64,000 bases of DNA, taken from assembly GCA_947260005.1 (NCBI GenBank), contig CAMYOL010000026.1:62001-126000 (forward strand). Direction: 5' to 3'. Shown piece by piece: positions 28,111 through 37,173 of this stretch; positions within the stretch are counted from its first letter, which is position 1, and each line of letters begins with the position of its first letter. The notes beneath the pieces are model-generated. The model did not search any database. It was not told the DNA's origin and saw only the letters and a program-made list of their open reading frames with translations. The stretch comes from an uncultured Ectothiorhodospiraceae bacterium. Its GTDB lineage: Bacteria > Pseudomonadota > Gammaproteobacteria > UBA6429 > Thiohalophilaceae. The translations under genes and the position numbers were made by a program.

Positions 28111-29472
28111 ATGATGAGTAAACAAAGCAACATGGATAAGCAACCACTAATCACCCCATCAATGCCGGATGGTTTACCCCATTCCGCAAATCCGGCGGAA
28201 CAAAAAAATCAACGTGCCAATGTGATTGGTATTAAAAAGAAAATAGAGAAAAAAAATCAGTCACAGACGGGGCAAGCAAACGTTAATAAACTGGATCGTT
28301 GGTTTGTGAACCAGATCCTTGAAATGGTCGGTTACCCTGAATTGACGGTCATATTATGGGACGGCAAAGAATTTTATTCGCGCGGTGAACAGAATGTCCC
28401 AACCATGACGATATCAGATCGAGCCTGCTTGTTTCGGTTGCTGGTCAATCCTGAAATAAATTTTGGAGATTTATACAGCAATGGGCGCATACAATTTGAG
28501 GGGGATTTAGCTGCGTTTATATCTGATGTATTTAGTCGGATAACGGATTATGGTGTTGGTAATAAACTACACAAATTCTTCAGAGAATTTCTACATTTTA
28601 CCTTTGGAAATAGCCTGATCCGAGCTAAACAAAATATTTATCATCACTATGATCTAAGTAATCAATTTTATGAAATGTGGCTTGATAAAAGTGCCATGCA
28701 GTATACTTGTGCCTATTTTCCTGATTCCAAAATGACACTGGAGCAGGCCCAGGAGGCCAAATTACATCACATATGCCAGAAACTTCAATTAAAAGAAGGC
28801 GAGACAGTGATTGAAGCAGGGTGTGGTTGGGGCGGTTTGGCGCGTTTTATGGCCCAGCATTATGGTGTATCGGTAAAATCCTACAATATATCCAGGGAAC
28901 AAATTGCGTTCGCTCGTAACAAAGCAAATGACATGGGGCTGTCAGATAAAGTTGAATATATAGAAGATGATTATCGCAACATTGCTGGACAATGTGATGT
29001 GTTTGTATCCGTCGGCATGCTGGAACATGTTGGGTTAAAGAATTACAAAACACTGGGAAAGATCATTGATCGCACACTTAAGTCCGATGGCAGAGGATTA
29101 ATTCATTCAATTTCGCGTGATGAACCCGGTCAGGCGGGCACCTGGATTGAACAGCGCATTTTTCCGGGTGCCTATGCGCCTGCCCTGAGTGAGATCATGA
29201 CTCTATTTGAAAGCTATCAATTCTCAATCTGGGATATCGAAAATCTACGTTTGCACTATGCGAAAACGTTAGAGCATTGGCTTTTACGGTTTGAAGATCA
29301 CGTTGATGAAATAACAAATATGTTTGATGAGAGTTTTGTGCGTGCGTGGCGTCTTTATCTTTGTGGTTCAATTGCTTCATTTTTATCCGGTGCGAATGGA
29401 TTGCTGCAGATACAGTTCGCCAGGGGAAGCAATAATCAAGTTCCACCGTCGCGCCATTATTTGTACGAATAG
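28111..29472 (+). CDS. cfa: Cyclopropane-fatty-acyl-phospholipid synthase family methyltransferase
   Basis: This 453-residue SAM-dependent enzyme adds a methylene (or methyl) group across a double bond in phospholipid acyl chains. The SAM-binding motif VIEAGCGWGGLA (about residue 234) and the family segments YHHYDLSNQFYEMWLD, MQYTCAYF, SVGMLEHVG and WIEQRIFPGAYAP are all present. The first 55 residues are a Lys/Gln/Asn-rich, probably disordered extension, which is not part of the E. coli enzyme. It heads the plus-strand lipid genes. Members of this family also make 10-methyl or other modified chains, so cyclopropanation is the likely but not the only reaction. Confidence 0.9.
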   Translation: MMSKQSNMDKQPLITPSMPDGLPHSANPAEQKNQRANVIGIKKKIEKKNQSQTGQANVNKLDRWFVNQILEMVGYPELTVILWDGKEFYSRGEQNVPTMTISDRACLFRLLVNPEINFGDLYSNGRIQFEGDLAAFISDVFSRITDYGVGNKLHKFFREFLHFTFGNSLIRAKQNIYHHYDLSNQFYEMWLDKSAMQYTCAYFPDSKMTLEQAQEAKLHHICQKLQLKEGETVIEAGCGWGGLARFMAQHYGVSVKSYNISREQIAFARNKANDMGLSDKVEYIEDDYRNIAGQCDVFVSVGMLEHVGLKNYKTLGKIIDRTLKSDGRGLIHSISRDEPGQAGTWIEQRIFPGAYAPALSEIMTLFESYQFSIWDIENLRLHYAKTLEHWLLRFEDHVDEITNMFDESFVRAWRLYLCGSIASFLSGANGLLQIQFARGSNNQVPPSRHYLYE

Positions 29473-29666
29473 GATACACAATATCAATGACCTATCAAGA
29501 ATTCGGGATCTTTTAAATAATGAAATTGTGGAAATACTTCCGAAAATTATCAACTACTAATATAACCGTATAATGATTAAATTTACGATTGTATATATAC
29601 TATTTATTATAGATTGAAACTATTATTAGAGATTGAAGTTAGCAATAGAGAATAAGGGGCAAAAAT

Positions 29667-29903
29667 ATGCAATTTAAGATAATTCAAGAGGTTATTGCGA
29701 AAGAAACTGGATGCTCAATCTCAGATATCAGCCCTGATTCACGTTTAGAGGATCTTGGTGTTGATTCCCTATCTGCAATTACTATTCTTTTTCAGTTAGA
29801 AGACCGCCTGGATATTGATATTCCCAGTGATGATATTGATTCGATCGTTAAAGTCAGCGATATTATCGACAAAGTGAATGAGTTGTGTGAAACAACTGAA
29901 TAA
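29667..29903 (+). CDS. Stand-alone acyl carrier protein
   Basis: This 78-residue acidic protein has the phosphopantetheine attachment site in GVDSLS (Ser about residue 34), with the helix II residues ITILFQLEDRLDIDIP that contact partner enzymes. It lies seven bases before a ketoacyl synthase gene with a clear Shine-Dalgarno (AAGGGG). It is not in an fab cluster, so it is more likely a specialised carrier for this locus than the housekeeping AcpP, although that cannot be excluded without the genome. Confidence 0.92.
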   Translation: MQFKIIQEVIAKETGCSISDISPDSRLEDLGVDSLSAITILFQLEDRLDIDIPSDDIDSIVKVSDIIDKVNELCETTE

Positions 29904-29909
29904 ATTTGT

Positions 29910-31118
29910 ATGACAAGAAATGTTGTAATTACTGGTTTGGGGGCAGTTTCAGGTTTCGGGCTCTCTGTCGATGCATTCTGGCAGGGGCTTAGCTCAGGAA
30001 CATCTGCAATTAAAGCACTTAATGGTGAGGCACAGGGTACATCGATTAAAGTCGGTGCCACCGTTCCTGAATATGATTCCACTCAACACTTTTCATCGTC
30101 TGATCAAACGCTCTTTGATAGATTCTCGCAGTTTGCGGTTATTGCCGCACGTGAAGCAATTGCTGATGCCGGCTTAACGGTGGGTGACGATATCGTCTCT
30201 CGTGCTGCCGCAATCATTGGTACCGGTTGTGGTGGGAAACAAACAGATGAAGAAACCTATTTACAGTTGTACAAAAACCAACGTAAACGCGTACACCCAC
30301 TGACCATCCCACAAGGAATGCCAAGTGCCGCCGCTAGCGCGGTAAGTATGCAGTTAGGCATCATGGGCCCGGTGTTTTCGATAACCAGTGCTTGTGCTTC
30401 TGGTGCGCACGCTATCGCTCAGGGTTATAGCATGATTAAATCCGGTATGGCTGAAGTCGTTGTCGTTGGGGGCACCGATACTCCATTTACCTATGGATTA
30501 TTAAAATCATGGGAGGCCTTACGTGTTTTAACGGACGACACGTGTCGCCCATTTAGCAAAGATCGACGTGGTCTTGTCCTGGCAGAAGGGGCAGGAATGA
30601 TCGTGCTTGAATCTGAACAGCATGCTAAACAACGTAATGCAAAAGTGTATGCACAGTTAACAGGTTGTGGAATGACCGCCGATGCCGATCATGTTACTCG
30701 ACCCAATCAGACCAGCATTATAGCCGCCATCGCTGCAGCATTGCAGCAAGCGGGCTTGACCACTTCAGATGTTGATTATATTAATGCACATGGTACCGGG
30801 ACACAGTTAAATGACCGAATTGAGACCTCGGCCATCAAGGACGTTTTTGCTGAACACGCGATGAAGCTTGCGGTGTCCTCTACAAAATCCATGCATGGGC
30901 ATGCGATGGGGGCTTCCAGTGCACTGGAATTTATAGCAACGGTTTTAACCTTATCTAACCAATTGATTCCGCCTACCGCAAATTATACCGAAGCCGATCC
31001 TGAGTGCGATCTTGATTACGTACCCAATGAATCAAGATCCAAAACAATCGATACCGCTCTATCGAATTCATTTGCTTTTGGCGGGCTCAACACCGTATTA
31101 GCTTTATCACGGTATTAA
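29910..31118 (+). CDS. Beta-ketoacyl-ACP synthase (KAS II type)
   Basis: This 402-residue condensing enzyme of the FabF/KAS II family has the catalytic triad Cys in TSACASGAH (about 162), His in NAHGTGTQLND and His in KSMHGHAMGASS. It elongates an ACP-bound chain by two carbons with malonyl-ACP. It follows the ACP gene by seven bases. The absence of fabD, fabG or fabZ nearby suggests that it borrows the housekeeping reductases or makes only one condensation, as in specialised lipid or polyketide pathways. Confidence 0.9.
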   Translation: MTRNVVITGLGAVSGFGLSVDAFWQGLSSGTSAIKALNGEAQGTSIKVGATVPEYDSTQHFSSSDQTLFDRFSQFAVIAAREAIADAGLTVGDDIVSRAAAIIGTGCGGKQTDEETYLQLYKNQRKRVHPLTIPQGMPSAAASAVSMQLGIMGPVFSITSACASGAHAIAQGYSMIKSGMAEVVVVGGTDTPFTYGLLKSWEALRVLTDDTCRPFSKDRRGLVLAEGAGMIVLESEQHAKQRNAKVYAQLTGCGMTADADHVTRPNQTSIIAAIAAALQQAGLTTSDVDYINAHGTGTQLNDRIETSAIKDVFAEHAMKLAVSSTKSMHGHAMGASSALEFIATVLTLSNQLIPPTANYTEADPECDLDYVPNESRSKTIDTALSNSFAFGGLNTVLALSRY

Positions 31119-31273
31119 AAATAAGCTTTTTTAGAGATTAGAACGTCAGGGCTTGTATCTATGCTTCTTACCTTGTTAGGTTTATATTTAAATAGCTAGA
31201 GTTTGTATAATAACCATACTTAGAATGTCTATTTAAAGTCTATTCTAAACCGATTGATTGATGGAGTGGGTTA

Positions 31274-32911
31274 ATGGAAAAGCTGGACAATGTAACTTTC
31301 AAAATTGCCAACAAAGACTGGGAGTTTGAACAAATACATTCACTTAACTATCGAACCTTTGTCGAAGAGATACCACAACATCAAAAAAATGAATCAAAAC
31401 AGCTTGTCGACAGGTTTCATGATCAAAACGATTATATTATCGCGATTTATAATCACAATATAATCGCTATGGTCGCTATTCGAGATCAACGTCCTTTTTC
31501 ACTCGACCAGAAACTTCCTGAACTTGATACATATTTACCTCGTTATCAATCGATTGTCGAAATACGTTTGCTGGTGATAGAAAAAGAATATCGCAAAAGC
31601 GCGGTATTCATGAACTTGATGATTCGCTTATTGGAAGAATGTAATAACCGGGAATATGATATTGCTATTATTTCAGGTACGACTCGTGAATTAAAACTCT
31701 ACCAGCTTTTAGGATTTAAACCTTTTGCCCATCCTGTTGGTGCAGAAGATGCGCTTTATCAACCCATGTATATTGATAGAGAAACCTATCAACAGGTAGA
31801 GACTTACGAGAGAATATTTAAAAAATTCGGATACTTATCTTCCACTCAGGAGGTGTTTAATTATTTACCCGGGCCGGTGAGTTTTCGACCCGAGCTAAAA
31901 GATCATTTTACAAAATCACCCATTTCTCACAGAAAAAATTTATTCGTGGAAGATTTTAATAACTTAAGAGCCTTGCTTTGCCAACAACTTAATGCTGATT
32001 ATGTACAGGTCGTGACAGGTTCAGGAACCCTGGCAAATGACATTGTCGCTCAATATATAAAAACGTTAGACCAGCCGGGCCTGATACTTTGTAATGGTGA
32101 GTTTGGCAGACGACTTACCGATCATGCGAACCGAATTAATCTCGATTTTGAGGTCGTCGCCCTGGAAGATGGGGAAGGGTTTAGTGAAGCCTATCTGGAA
32201 AAAATATTTAAAGAGCATGACTCTATTGGATGGCTTTGGATGGCTCACTGTGAAACATCCACGGGTGTACTAAACCCCTTGCAATCAATAAACAAATTAT
32301 GTCTTCACAACGGGATCAAGCTATGTGTGGACGCCATCAGCTCTGTGGCTTGTGTGCCGGTATCTTTTAAAAATGTCTGGATGGCGACGGCGGTGAGTGG
32401 TAAAGGTATCGGTGCGTTACCTGGATTGTCGCTTGTATTCCATCAGGAAGATATATTATCTGGCTGGAAGGATTTACCTCGATATATGGACCTGGCGAAT
32501 TATGAGAAAAACAAAGGACTGCCATTTACCATATCATCGAATGTCGTCTATGCACTTATATGTGCCTTAGATAATATCGATTGGCAGGCGCATTTCCAAC
32601 ATACTAGTGAAACGTCTAAACGATTAATTGAACAAATTCTCGACCGTGACCTTACCCTGGTCGCCGATACACATTATCAATCGCCACATGTGATTACGAT
32701 TAAACTATCGCCTGCAATATCTTCAGTTCTTATTGGGGAATATATGGAATCAAAAGGATTTCAATTAAGCTACAATAGCTATTACCTTCGTAAATCAAAT
32801 TATTTACAAATATGTTTGATGGGAAATTTTAGTCCCCCTTCTAAACAATTAATTAATCAGCTTGCGGATAAATTACAATCGATGGAGCTGGCTTCAGGTA
32901 TCGCATCTTAA
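31274..32911 (+). CDS. GNAT-like domain fused to a class V PLP aminotransferase
   Basis: This 545-residue protein has two domains. Residues 1-180 resemble GNAT or autoinducer-synthase-like N-acyltransferases (FEQIHSLNYRTFVEEI, VEIRLLVIEKEYRKS, LYQLLGFKPF). Residues about 195-540 form a class V aminotransferase of the 2-aminoethylphosphonate/serine-pyruvate type, starting with YLPGPVSFRPELK; the PLP lysine is probably in AVSGKGIGALPG (about 377), with CVDAISSVA holding the PLP-ring Asp. It is 155 bases after the ketoacyl synthase gene. The combination suggests an amino intermediate that is made by transamination and then acylated from ACP. The substrate and even the direction of the reaction are inference. 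Confidence 0.75.
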   Translation: MEKLDNVTFKIANKDWEFEQIHSLNYRTFVEEIPQHQKNESKQLVDRFHDQNDYIIAIYNHNIIAMVAIRDQRPFSLDQKLPELDTYLPRYQSIVEIRLLVIEKEYRKSAVFMNLMIRLLEECNNREYDIAIISGTTRELKLYQLLGFKPFAHPVGAEDALYQPMYIDRETYQQVETYERIFKKFGYLSSTQEVFNYLPGPVSFRPELKDHFTKSPISHRKNLFVEDFNNLRALLCQQLNADYVQVVTGSGTLANDIVAQYIKTLDQPGLILCNGEFGRRLTDHANRINLDFEVVALEDGEGFSEAYLEKIFKEHDSIGWLWMAHCETSTGVLNPLQSINKLCLHNGIKLCVDAISSVACVPVSFKNVWMATAVSGKGIGALPGLSLVFHQEDILSGWKDLPRYMDLANYEKNKGLPFTISSNVVYALICALDNIDWQAHFQHTSETSKRLIEQILDRDLTLVADTHYQSPHVITIKLSPAISSVLIGEYMESKGFQLSYNSYYLRKSNYLQICLMGNFSPPSKQLINQLADKLQSMELASGIAS

Positions 32912-32913
32912 TG

Positions 32914-33474
32914 TTATTTTAAAGCGCAATGCGGCCAACCAAATCCCCATCGCCAGGGCAAGAAACTACAAGGTTTACCACCGATACGTATCGTTTGATA
33001 CATTAGTTCTGCTGTAGCATTTACTTGTGATTCAATAGTCGCCTGCGATTGATTGAATTTTTCTGCCAGGCGTTTCGAATTATTTTTACCCCAGTCTTTG
33101 ACACATTGACGTAAAATTCTATCGGATTTAAGGCGTTTGTTAAAACCATCTTCGGTTTCACCTTGCCAATAATCTTTGTCATGACTGGTACAACAATACT
33201 CCCAGGGTGGACGTTCACCAAAATGTTGTTTAAAGTCAGGAAAAGCATCTGCAAAGCTATTCCAACCTGCAGAAAGTCCTCCGCTACAACCGTCAGAGAC
33301 AAATTTTACTTTTTTAGATTTAGGGTCTGCCTGTATTTTTGCTAGCTGTTCCAGGCTCCATTCTTCCAGATCACGGTTCATTTTTAGGATTACATTTTCC
33401 TGTTCGCCATATGAAAAATGACTAAAACAAAAGAGGGGGAGTAAAACGAAAAAATTTAACAAAAGTTTATTCAT
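32914..33474 (-). CDS. Secreted phospholipase A2-like protein
   Basis: This 186-residue protein has a signal peptide (LLLNFFVLLPLFCFSHFSYG). Its central motif is WEYCCTSHDKDYW (about residues 90-102), which matches the CCxxHD active-site helix of phospholipase A2 folds; the preceding DGCSGGLSAGWN resembles a calcium-binding loop. Two more Cys (RQCVKD and GKPCSF) could form disulfides. The fold assignment comes from this motif only. It is convergent with the aminotransferase fusion, their stop codons being two bases apart, and divergent from plsY. A role in phospholipid remodelling or in attack on other cells is possible. Confidence 0.65.
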   Translation of the reverse strand: MNKLLLNFFVLLPLFCFSHFSYGEQENVILKMNRDLEEWSLEQLAKIQADPKSKKVKFVSDGCSGGLSAGWNSFADAFPDFKQHFGERPPWEYCCTSHDKDYWQGETEDGFNKRLKSDRILRQCVKDWGKNNSKRLAEKFNQSQATIESQVNATAELMYQTIRIGGKPCSFLPWRWGFGWPHCALK

Positions 33475-33632
33475 TGCTCGCTCCTGAAAAACGAAGTGCT
33501 TTTTGACTATATACTAATATTTATATGGTCAGATAATACATGCCTTATAACATACTCTGATATAGATACGGTTCCATTTTAGGTGAAATAATTGTATAAA
33601 GAGAAGGGTTTACACGTTCTATTTAACTTGCT

Positions 33633-34223
33633 ATGGAGGTAATTCTCATCGAAGGAATTGATCTATATATTGTACTGGATTTATTTCTCGCTTATTTAAT
33701 AGGTAATCTAAGTCTCAGTTATGCCTGGGTGAAGATTAAACTAAAGAAAGATCTCAGAAAGATCGGTAGTGGCAGTCTTGGTGCCACAAATGCCTCACGT
33801 GTACTTGGGAAACCTGGCTTTATCGCAACCTTCCTGTTTGATGTTCTGAAAGGCGCTCTCGCGATTTTATTGCTTGGCTTATTTACTGATAATAGTTTTA
33901 TTATCAGTCTTGCTGCCGTTTTTGTCGTAGCAGGTCATGTATGGCCAGTTATCTTTGGTTTCCATGGTGGAAAAGGGCTCAGTACAGTATTGGGCGCATT
34001 TCTTGCCATTGATCCTTATATCATTTTTCTGTTTTTTGCAGTAGCGACACTTATTTATTTAATTAAACGGAATAAGATATTTGCTGGTGTGATTGGATTC
34101 CTGGTCTTACCACCATTATTAATCGCGTTTGGCTATAGTTATGAGTTTTATATTCCCCTTATCTTGGCAGAGCTTATTATAATATGGGCTCACCGTACTA
34201 ACATTAAAGAGCAGTTTGCTTAA
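33633..34223 (+). CDS. plsY: Glycerol-3-phosphate acyltransferase PlsY
   Basis: This 196-residue integral membrane enzyme uses acyl-phosphate to acylate glycerol-3-phosphate, the first step of phospholipid synthesis. The three conserved family motifs are seen: GSGSLGATNASRVLG (GSGNxGxTN type), GHVWPVIFGFHGGKGLSTVLG, and a third loop around IKRNKIFAGVIG. Several hydrophobic helices match the family. The annotated ATG is itself part of a Shine-Dalgarno-like GGAGG (ATGGAGGTAATT), so translation could begin a few codons later, at a non-ATG codon. Most gammaproteobacteria carry one plsY near housekeeping genes, so finding it beside this lipid locus is of note. Confidence 0.9.
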   Translation: MEVILIEGIDLYIVLDLFLAYLIGNLSLSYAWVKIKLKKDLRKIGSGSLGATNASRVLGKPGFIATFLFDVLKGALAILLLGLFTDNSFIISLAAVFVVAGHVWPVIFGFHGGKGLSTVLGAFLAIDPYIIFLFFAVATLIYLIKRNKIFAGVIGFLVLPPLLIAFGYSYEFYIPLILAELIIIWAHRTNIKEQFA

Positions 34224-34335
34224 ACCGATCTTAAAAGAAAAACCAGGTCAAATTATTATGAAATATAGAATCGATAAGTTAAAACGGTATCCTGAATGCA
34301 ATTTTCGTCTCTATTAATGAACAGAAGGCAGATCT

Positions 34336-35154
34336 GTGATTGAAAAAAAATGTCCAGGTTGTAAAGAAACAGGCAAGTTAGAGTCGTTTACAAAAATAAA
34401 GCCTAAATTATTGATTAAACCGCCAATATATATTTGTCCGTATTGTGGTGCTAAAATCAGAAATAATATTTTTGCTGATATTTTGCATTTAATTGCTTTT
34501 TTCACCCTCATGAAAATTCTATTTTTTTCGGGCGTAGAGTTAACTACAGAGTATGTAGTCACCTGGGTTCTTGCCTATATCATTATTGTTATTATGATTA
34601 GCTACTTATTACCGGACTTTATTAGTGCGAAGTTTAAAAAAGAGGAATATTATAATGTTGAGGATATAGAAAGTGCTCAAGATAAGAAATCAATCCTTCC
34701 CCCATCTAATGCACCCGAAATTCGGGTAGAATTTAAAGATGGGGACAATGTAATTATATTAATAAATTCTATTTCCGGTGTTGAGTCAGTATATGTGAAT
34801 GGTGAGTTGAAACATAAAAAGCGATGTCTATCCAGGAAATCTAACATTGCTTTTGAACACGATTCAAACGAATACTTGTTTGAGATTAAAATCAAAAGTT
34901 GGTTGTCGGGGACTGTCAATATACGCTTGATTAAAAATAAAACACTTATTGGTACGGCGCGGGCCATTGCGAAAAATGCATTTATTATCAATATGGTAAG
35001 TATATTAATGGTGGTTTCCATAATTGTGTTAGTGTATTTCGATAAATATCTCGAGATAGTAGGTGTGCTTTTCTTTTATTTTCTTTTTAACTTGATTGTT
35101 AAGCTTAAAATAGTCGTATCTGTATTTACGCCTGAAGAGTCTGATAAGAGATGA
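34336..35154 (+). CDS. Zinc-ribbon membrane protein of unknown function
   Basis: This 272-residue protein starts with GTG behind a good AAGG ribosome site. Two CxxC pairs (CPGC near residue 5 and CPYC near 34) form an N-terminal zinc ribbon. Hydrophobic helices lie at about 47-65 and 72-95, and near the C-terminus at about 215-265. Between them is a soluble beta-rich region (about 125-210). I do not recognise a family. It precedes the C13 peptidase gene by 52 bases on the same strand and may be co-transcribed with it. Confidence 0.7.
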   Translation: MIEKKCPGCKETGKLESFTKIKPKLLIKPPIYICPYCGAKIRNNIFADILHLIAFFTLMKILFFSGVELTTEYVVTWVLAYIIIVIMISYLLPDFISAKFKKEEYYNVEDIESAQDKKSILPPSNAPEIRVEFKDGDNVIILINSISGVESVYVNGELKHKKRCLSRKSNIAFEHDSNEYLFEIKIKSWLSGTVNIRLIKNKTLIGTARAIAKNAFIINMVSILMVVSIIVLVYFDKYLEIVGVLFFYFLFNLIVKLKIVVSVFTPEESDKR

Positions 35155-35206
35155 AGCTCGTACTTAAAATTACTATGTATTACATCCTTAAGATAAGTGT
35201 GAAATA

Positions 35207-36631
35207 GTGAAGATTAAATCAGAACTAACAGGATTGATGTGCAACCTGACAGCTGGATTTATGTTGTCGATTTTCAGGAATGTAGAGAAACGGTATTTTC
35301 ACACAGGCATCGATCAGGTGGTGTTATTGGTTTTTACTCTTAGTGTATTAACTTTCATTATTACACTTTTTACAAGTTTACCTGAACCTGAGTTTAGTCT
35401 AATGGGGCTTGCTGACGTGGCATCACAAGTTAGCTTTATTATGCTTGCTTCATACATATTATCGAAGTTACTTAAACAGGAACCAGATTTAATAATGGTA
35501 ATACTATTGTCTATCTGGCCATGGTTGTATCTGACCTGGGCATTTTTTGGAGAGGGTGAAAATTTTAATAGTTGGTTATTTTCTGGAAATAAAAAAATAT
35601 TATATATCGTGTACATTACTTATTTTTTTGCTGCCGTGTGTGCAGCAATTATCCGTCTTGATTATAAAAAGATAAAATATTATATTTTAGTTCCGATTGT
35701 CTGTTTGGTCGGCATTTTCATTCCCCTTCATTATATTTATACAGGTCAATTTTGGCATCTTGCTTATGATTATGACGATAAGTTGTCAAGTTATAAAAAC
35801 ATCAATCAGGAGGATACCTATTATAAACAATTTGAATTCATGGCTGATTTAAAGAATACGCTACTTCCAACGAGAAAAGATAAAACCGATTTATATTTTG
35901 TAGGGTTTGGTAGTTACGCATATGAAGATGTTTTTATGAAAGAAATATCTTATATAAAAGAACTTTTTGACAACAGGTTTAATACGAAAGGTCGTTCTGT
36001 CGCGTTAATTAATAATTACAAAACGGTTGATGAGGTACCGATTGCATCAAGGACAAACCTCGGCATGGTGCTGCGGACATTTTCAAATGTAATGGATAAA
36101 GAAAACGATATTGTTTTCATCTATTTGACCAGTCATGGTTCTGATAAAAATTATCTTTCGGTAAATCTGGAGCCACTTCGGTTAAATTCGATACGGCCTG
36201 GAGATTTAAAATTCTATCTGGATTATGTTGGTATCAAGAATCGTATCATTCTGGTGTCTGCCTGTTATTCTGGTGGTTTTATTGAGCCATTAAAAGATGA
36301 ATTCTCAGTGATAATGACGGCCTCTTCATCTGACCGCACATCTTTTGGCTGTGGAAGTAAAAGTGAATTCACTTATTTTGGACATGCAATTTTTCGTGAA
36401 CAGCTTAATCAGAAATTTAATTTTATCACAGCTTTTCAAGATGCTATTGCTGCGATTAATGAACGCGAGAAGCTTGAAAAATTAAAATCATCACAACCAC
36501 AGTTGTATGTTGGCAGTCAAATTGGATTGAAATTAGAGAAGCTAGGGCAGGATTTGGAAGGAACATTTAATAGTAATAAAAACGAAAAATTAGTTGAATC
36601 GGAAAAATCCATGCCATTGAATAAAAAATAA
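35207..36631 (+). CDS. Membrane-anchored C13 family cysteine peptidase
   Basis: This 474-residue protein starts with GTG. The first 190 residues contain about five hydrophobic helices. The C-terminal part is a caspase-fold peptidase of clan CD, family C13: the catalytic His is in YLTSHGSDKNYLSV (about residue 310) and the catalytic Cys in ILVSACYSGGF (about 350). Family C13 includes legumain and the GPI8 transamidase; bacterial members are mostly uncharacterised. Residues after about 455 are polar and probably disordered. Its position beside the zinc-ribbon protein and the lipid locus is suggestive but proves no shared function. Confidence 0.85.
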   Translation: MKIKSELTGLMCNLTAGFMLSIFRNVEKRYFHTGIDQVVLLVFTLSVLTFIITLFTSLPEPEFSLMGLADVASQVSFIMLASYILSKLLKQEPDLIMVILLSIWPWLYLTWAFFGEGENFNSWLFSGNKKILYIVYITYFFAAVCAAIIRLDYKKIKYYILVPIVCLVGIFIPLHYIYTGQFWHLAYDYDDKLSSYKNINQEDTYYKQFEFMADLKNTLLPTRKDKTDLYFVGFGSYAYEDVFMKEISYIKELFDNRFNTKGRSVALINNYKTVDEVPIASRTNLGMVLRTFSNVMDKENDIVFIYLTSHGSDKNYLSVNLEPLRLNSIRPGDLKFYLDYVGIKNRIILVSACYSGGFIEPLKDEFSVIMTASSSDRTSFGCGSKSEFTYFGHAIFREQLNQKFNFITAFQDAIAAINEREKLEKLKSSQPQLYVGSQIGLKLEKLGQDLEGTFNSNKNEKLVESEKSMPLNKK

Positions 36632-36789
36632 AATGCTCTCAGGTTTATCTGGGTCTCGCCCAAACATAATCCATTTGTGACCCTGGTCAAATATAGTTGT
36701 TGCTTTCATTTATAAATCACTTAACGCTATTTAAATGAGCGTAACTGTCAGATAATTTTTCTTTAATGTATATAGCTGGTTTGTCGAGC

Positions 36790-37173
36790 TCACTGGCCAC
36801 AACATAATGAATTTATATATTTAGCGTTATTATTTTTATTTTTAACCAGATAAAAACGCTGGTAAGCATCAACATAGCGTTGCTTATTAACTGCCATTTT
36901 AGACAAATGCAGTGCAACACCTGTAATATCATTTATGCCGGAAACGACTTGTTGAGAAATTTCATCGATAAATTTTGTGATGGGTCGAAATCCTCTACCT
37001 TTCTCACCCGCCTGTACGGACATAATTTTGACATTTTTGGCGGCAATTGAAACGCTCCAGGTTACCGTCTTGACTTGATGCAATTCGGCCGCAATGCCGG
37101 CAAGCGCAACCAGTTTGTCCTCCGTATTTCTGTATTTTTTGTGGTGAATTTCATTAAATATTGTTGCGGTTAG
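36790..37173 (-). pseudogene. Fragment of a methyl-accepting chemotaxis-like signalling domain
   Basis: The frame is open from just after a TGA (37174-37176) down to 36790, but has no ATG or GTG; the ORF track starts it at an internal TTG. The peptide IAAKNVKIMSVQAGEKGRGF and the following FIDEISQQV resemble the hairpin tip of chemoreceptor cytoplasmic domains (compare IEAARAGEQGRGF). The typical receptor helices before and after it are missing. I read it as a remnant of a larger gene. A small free-standing protein starting at TTG is the alternative. Confidence 0.55.
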
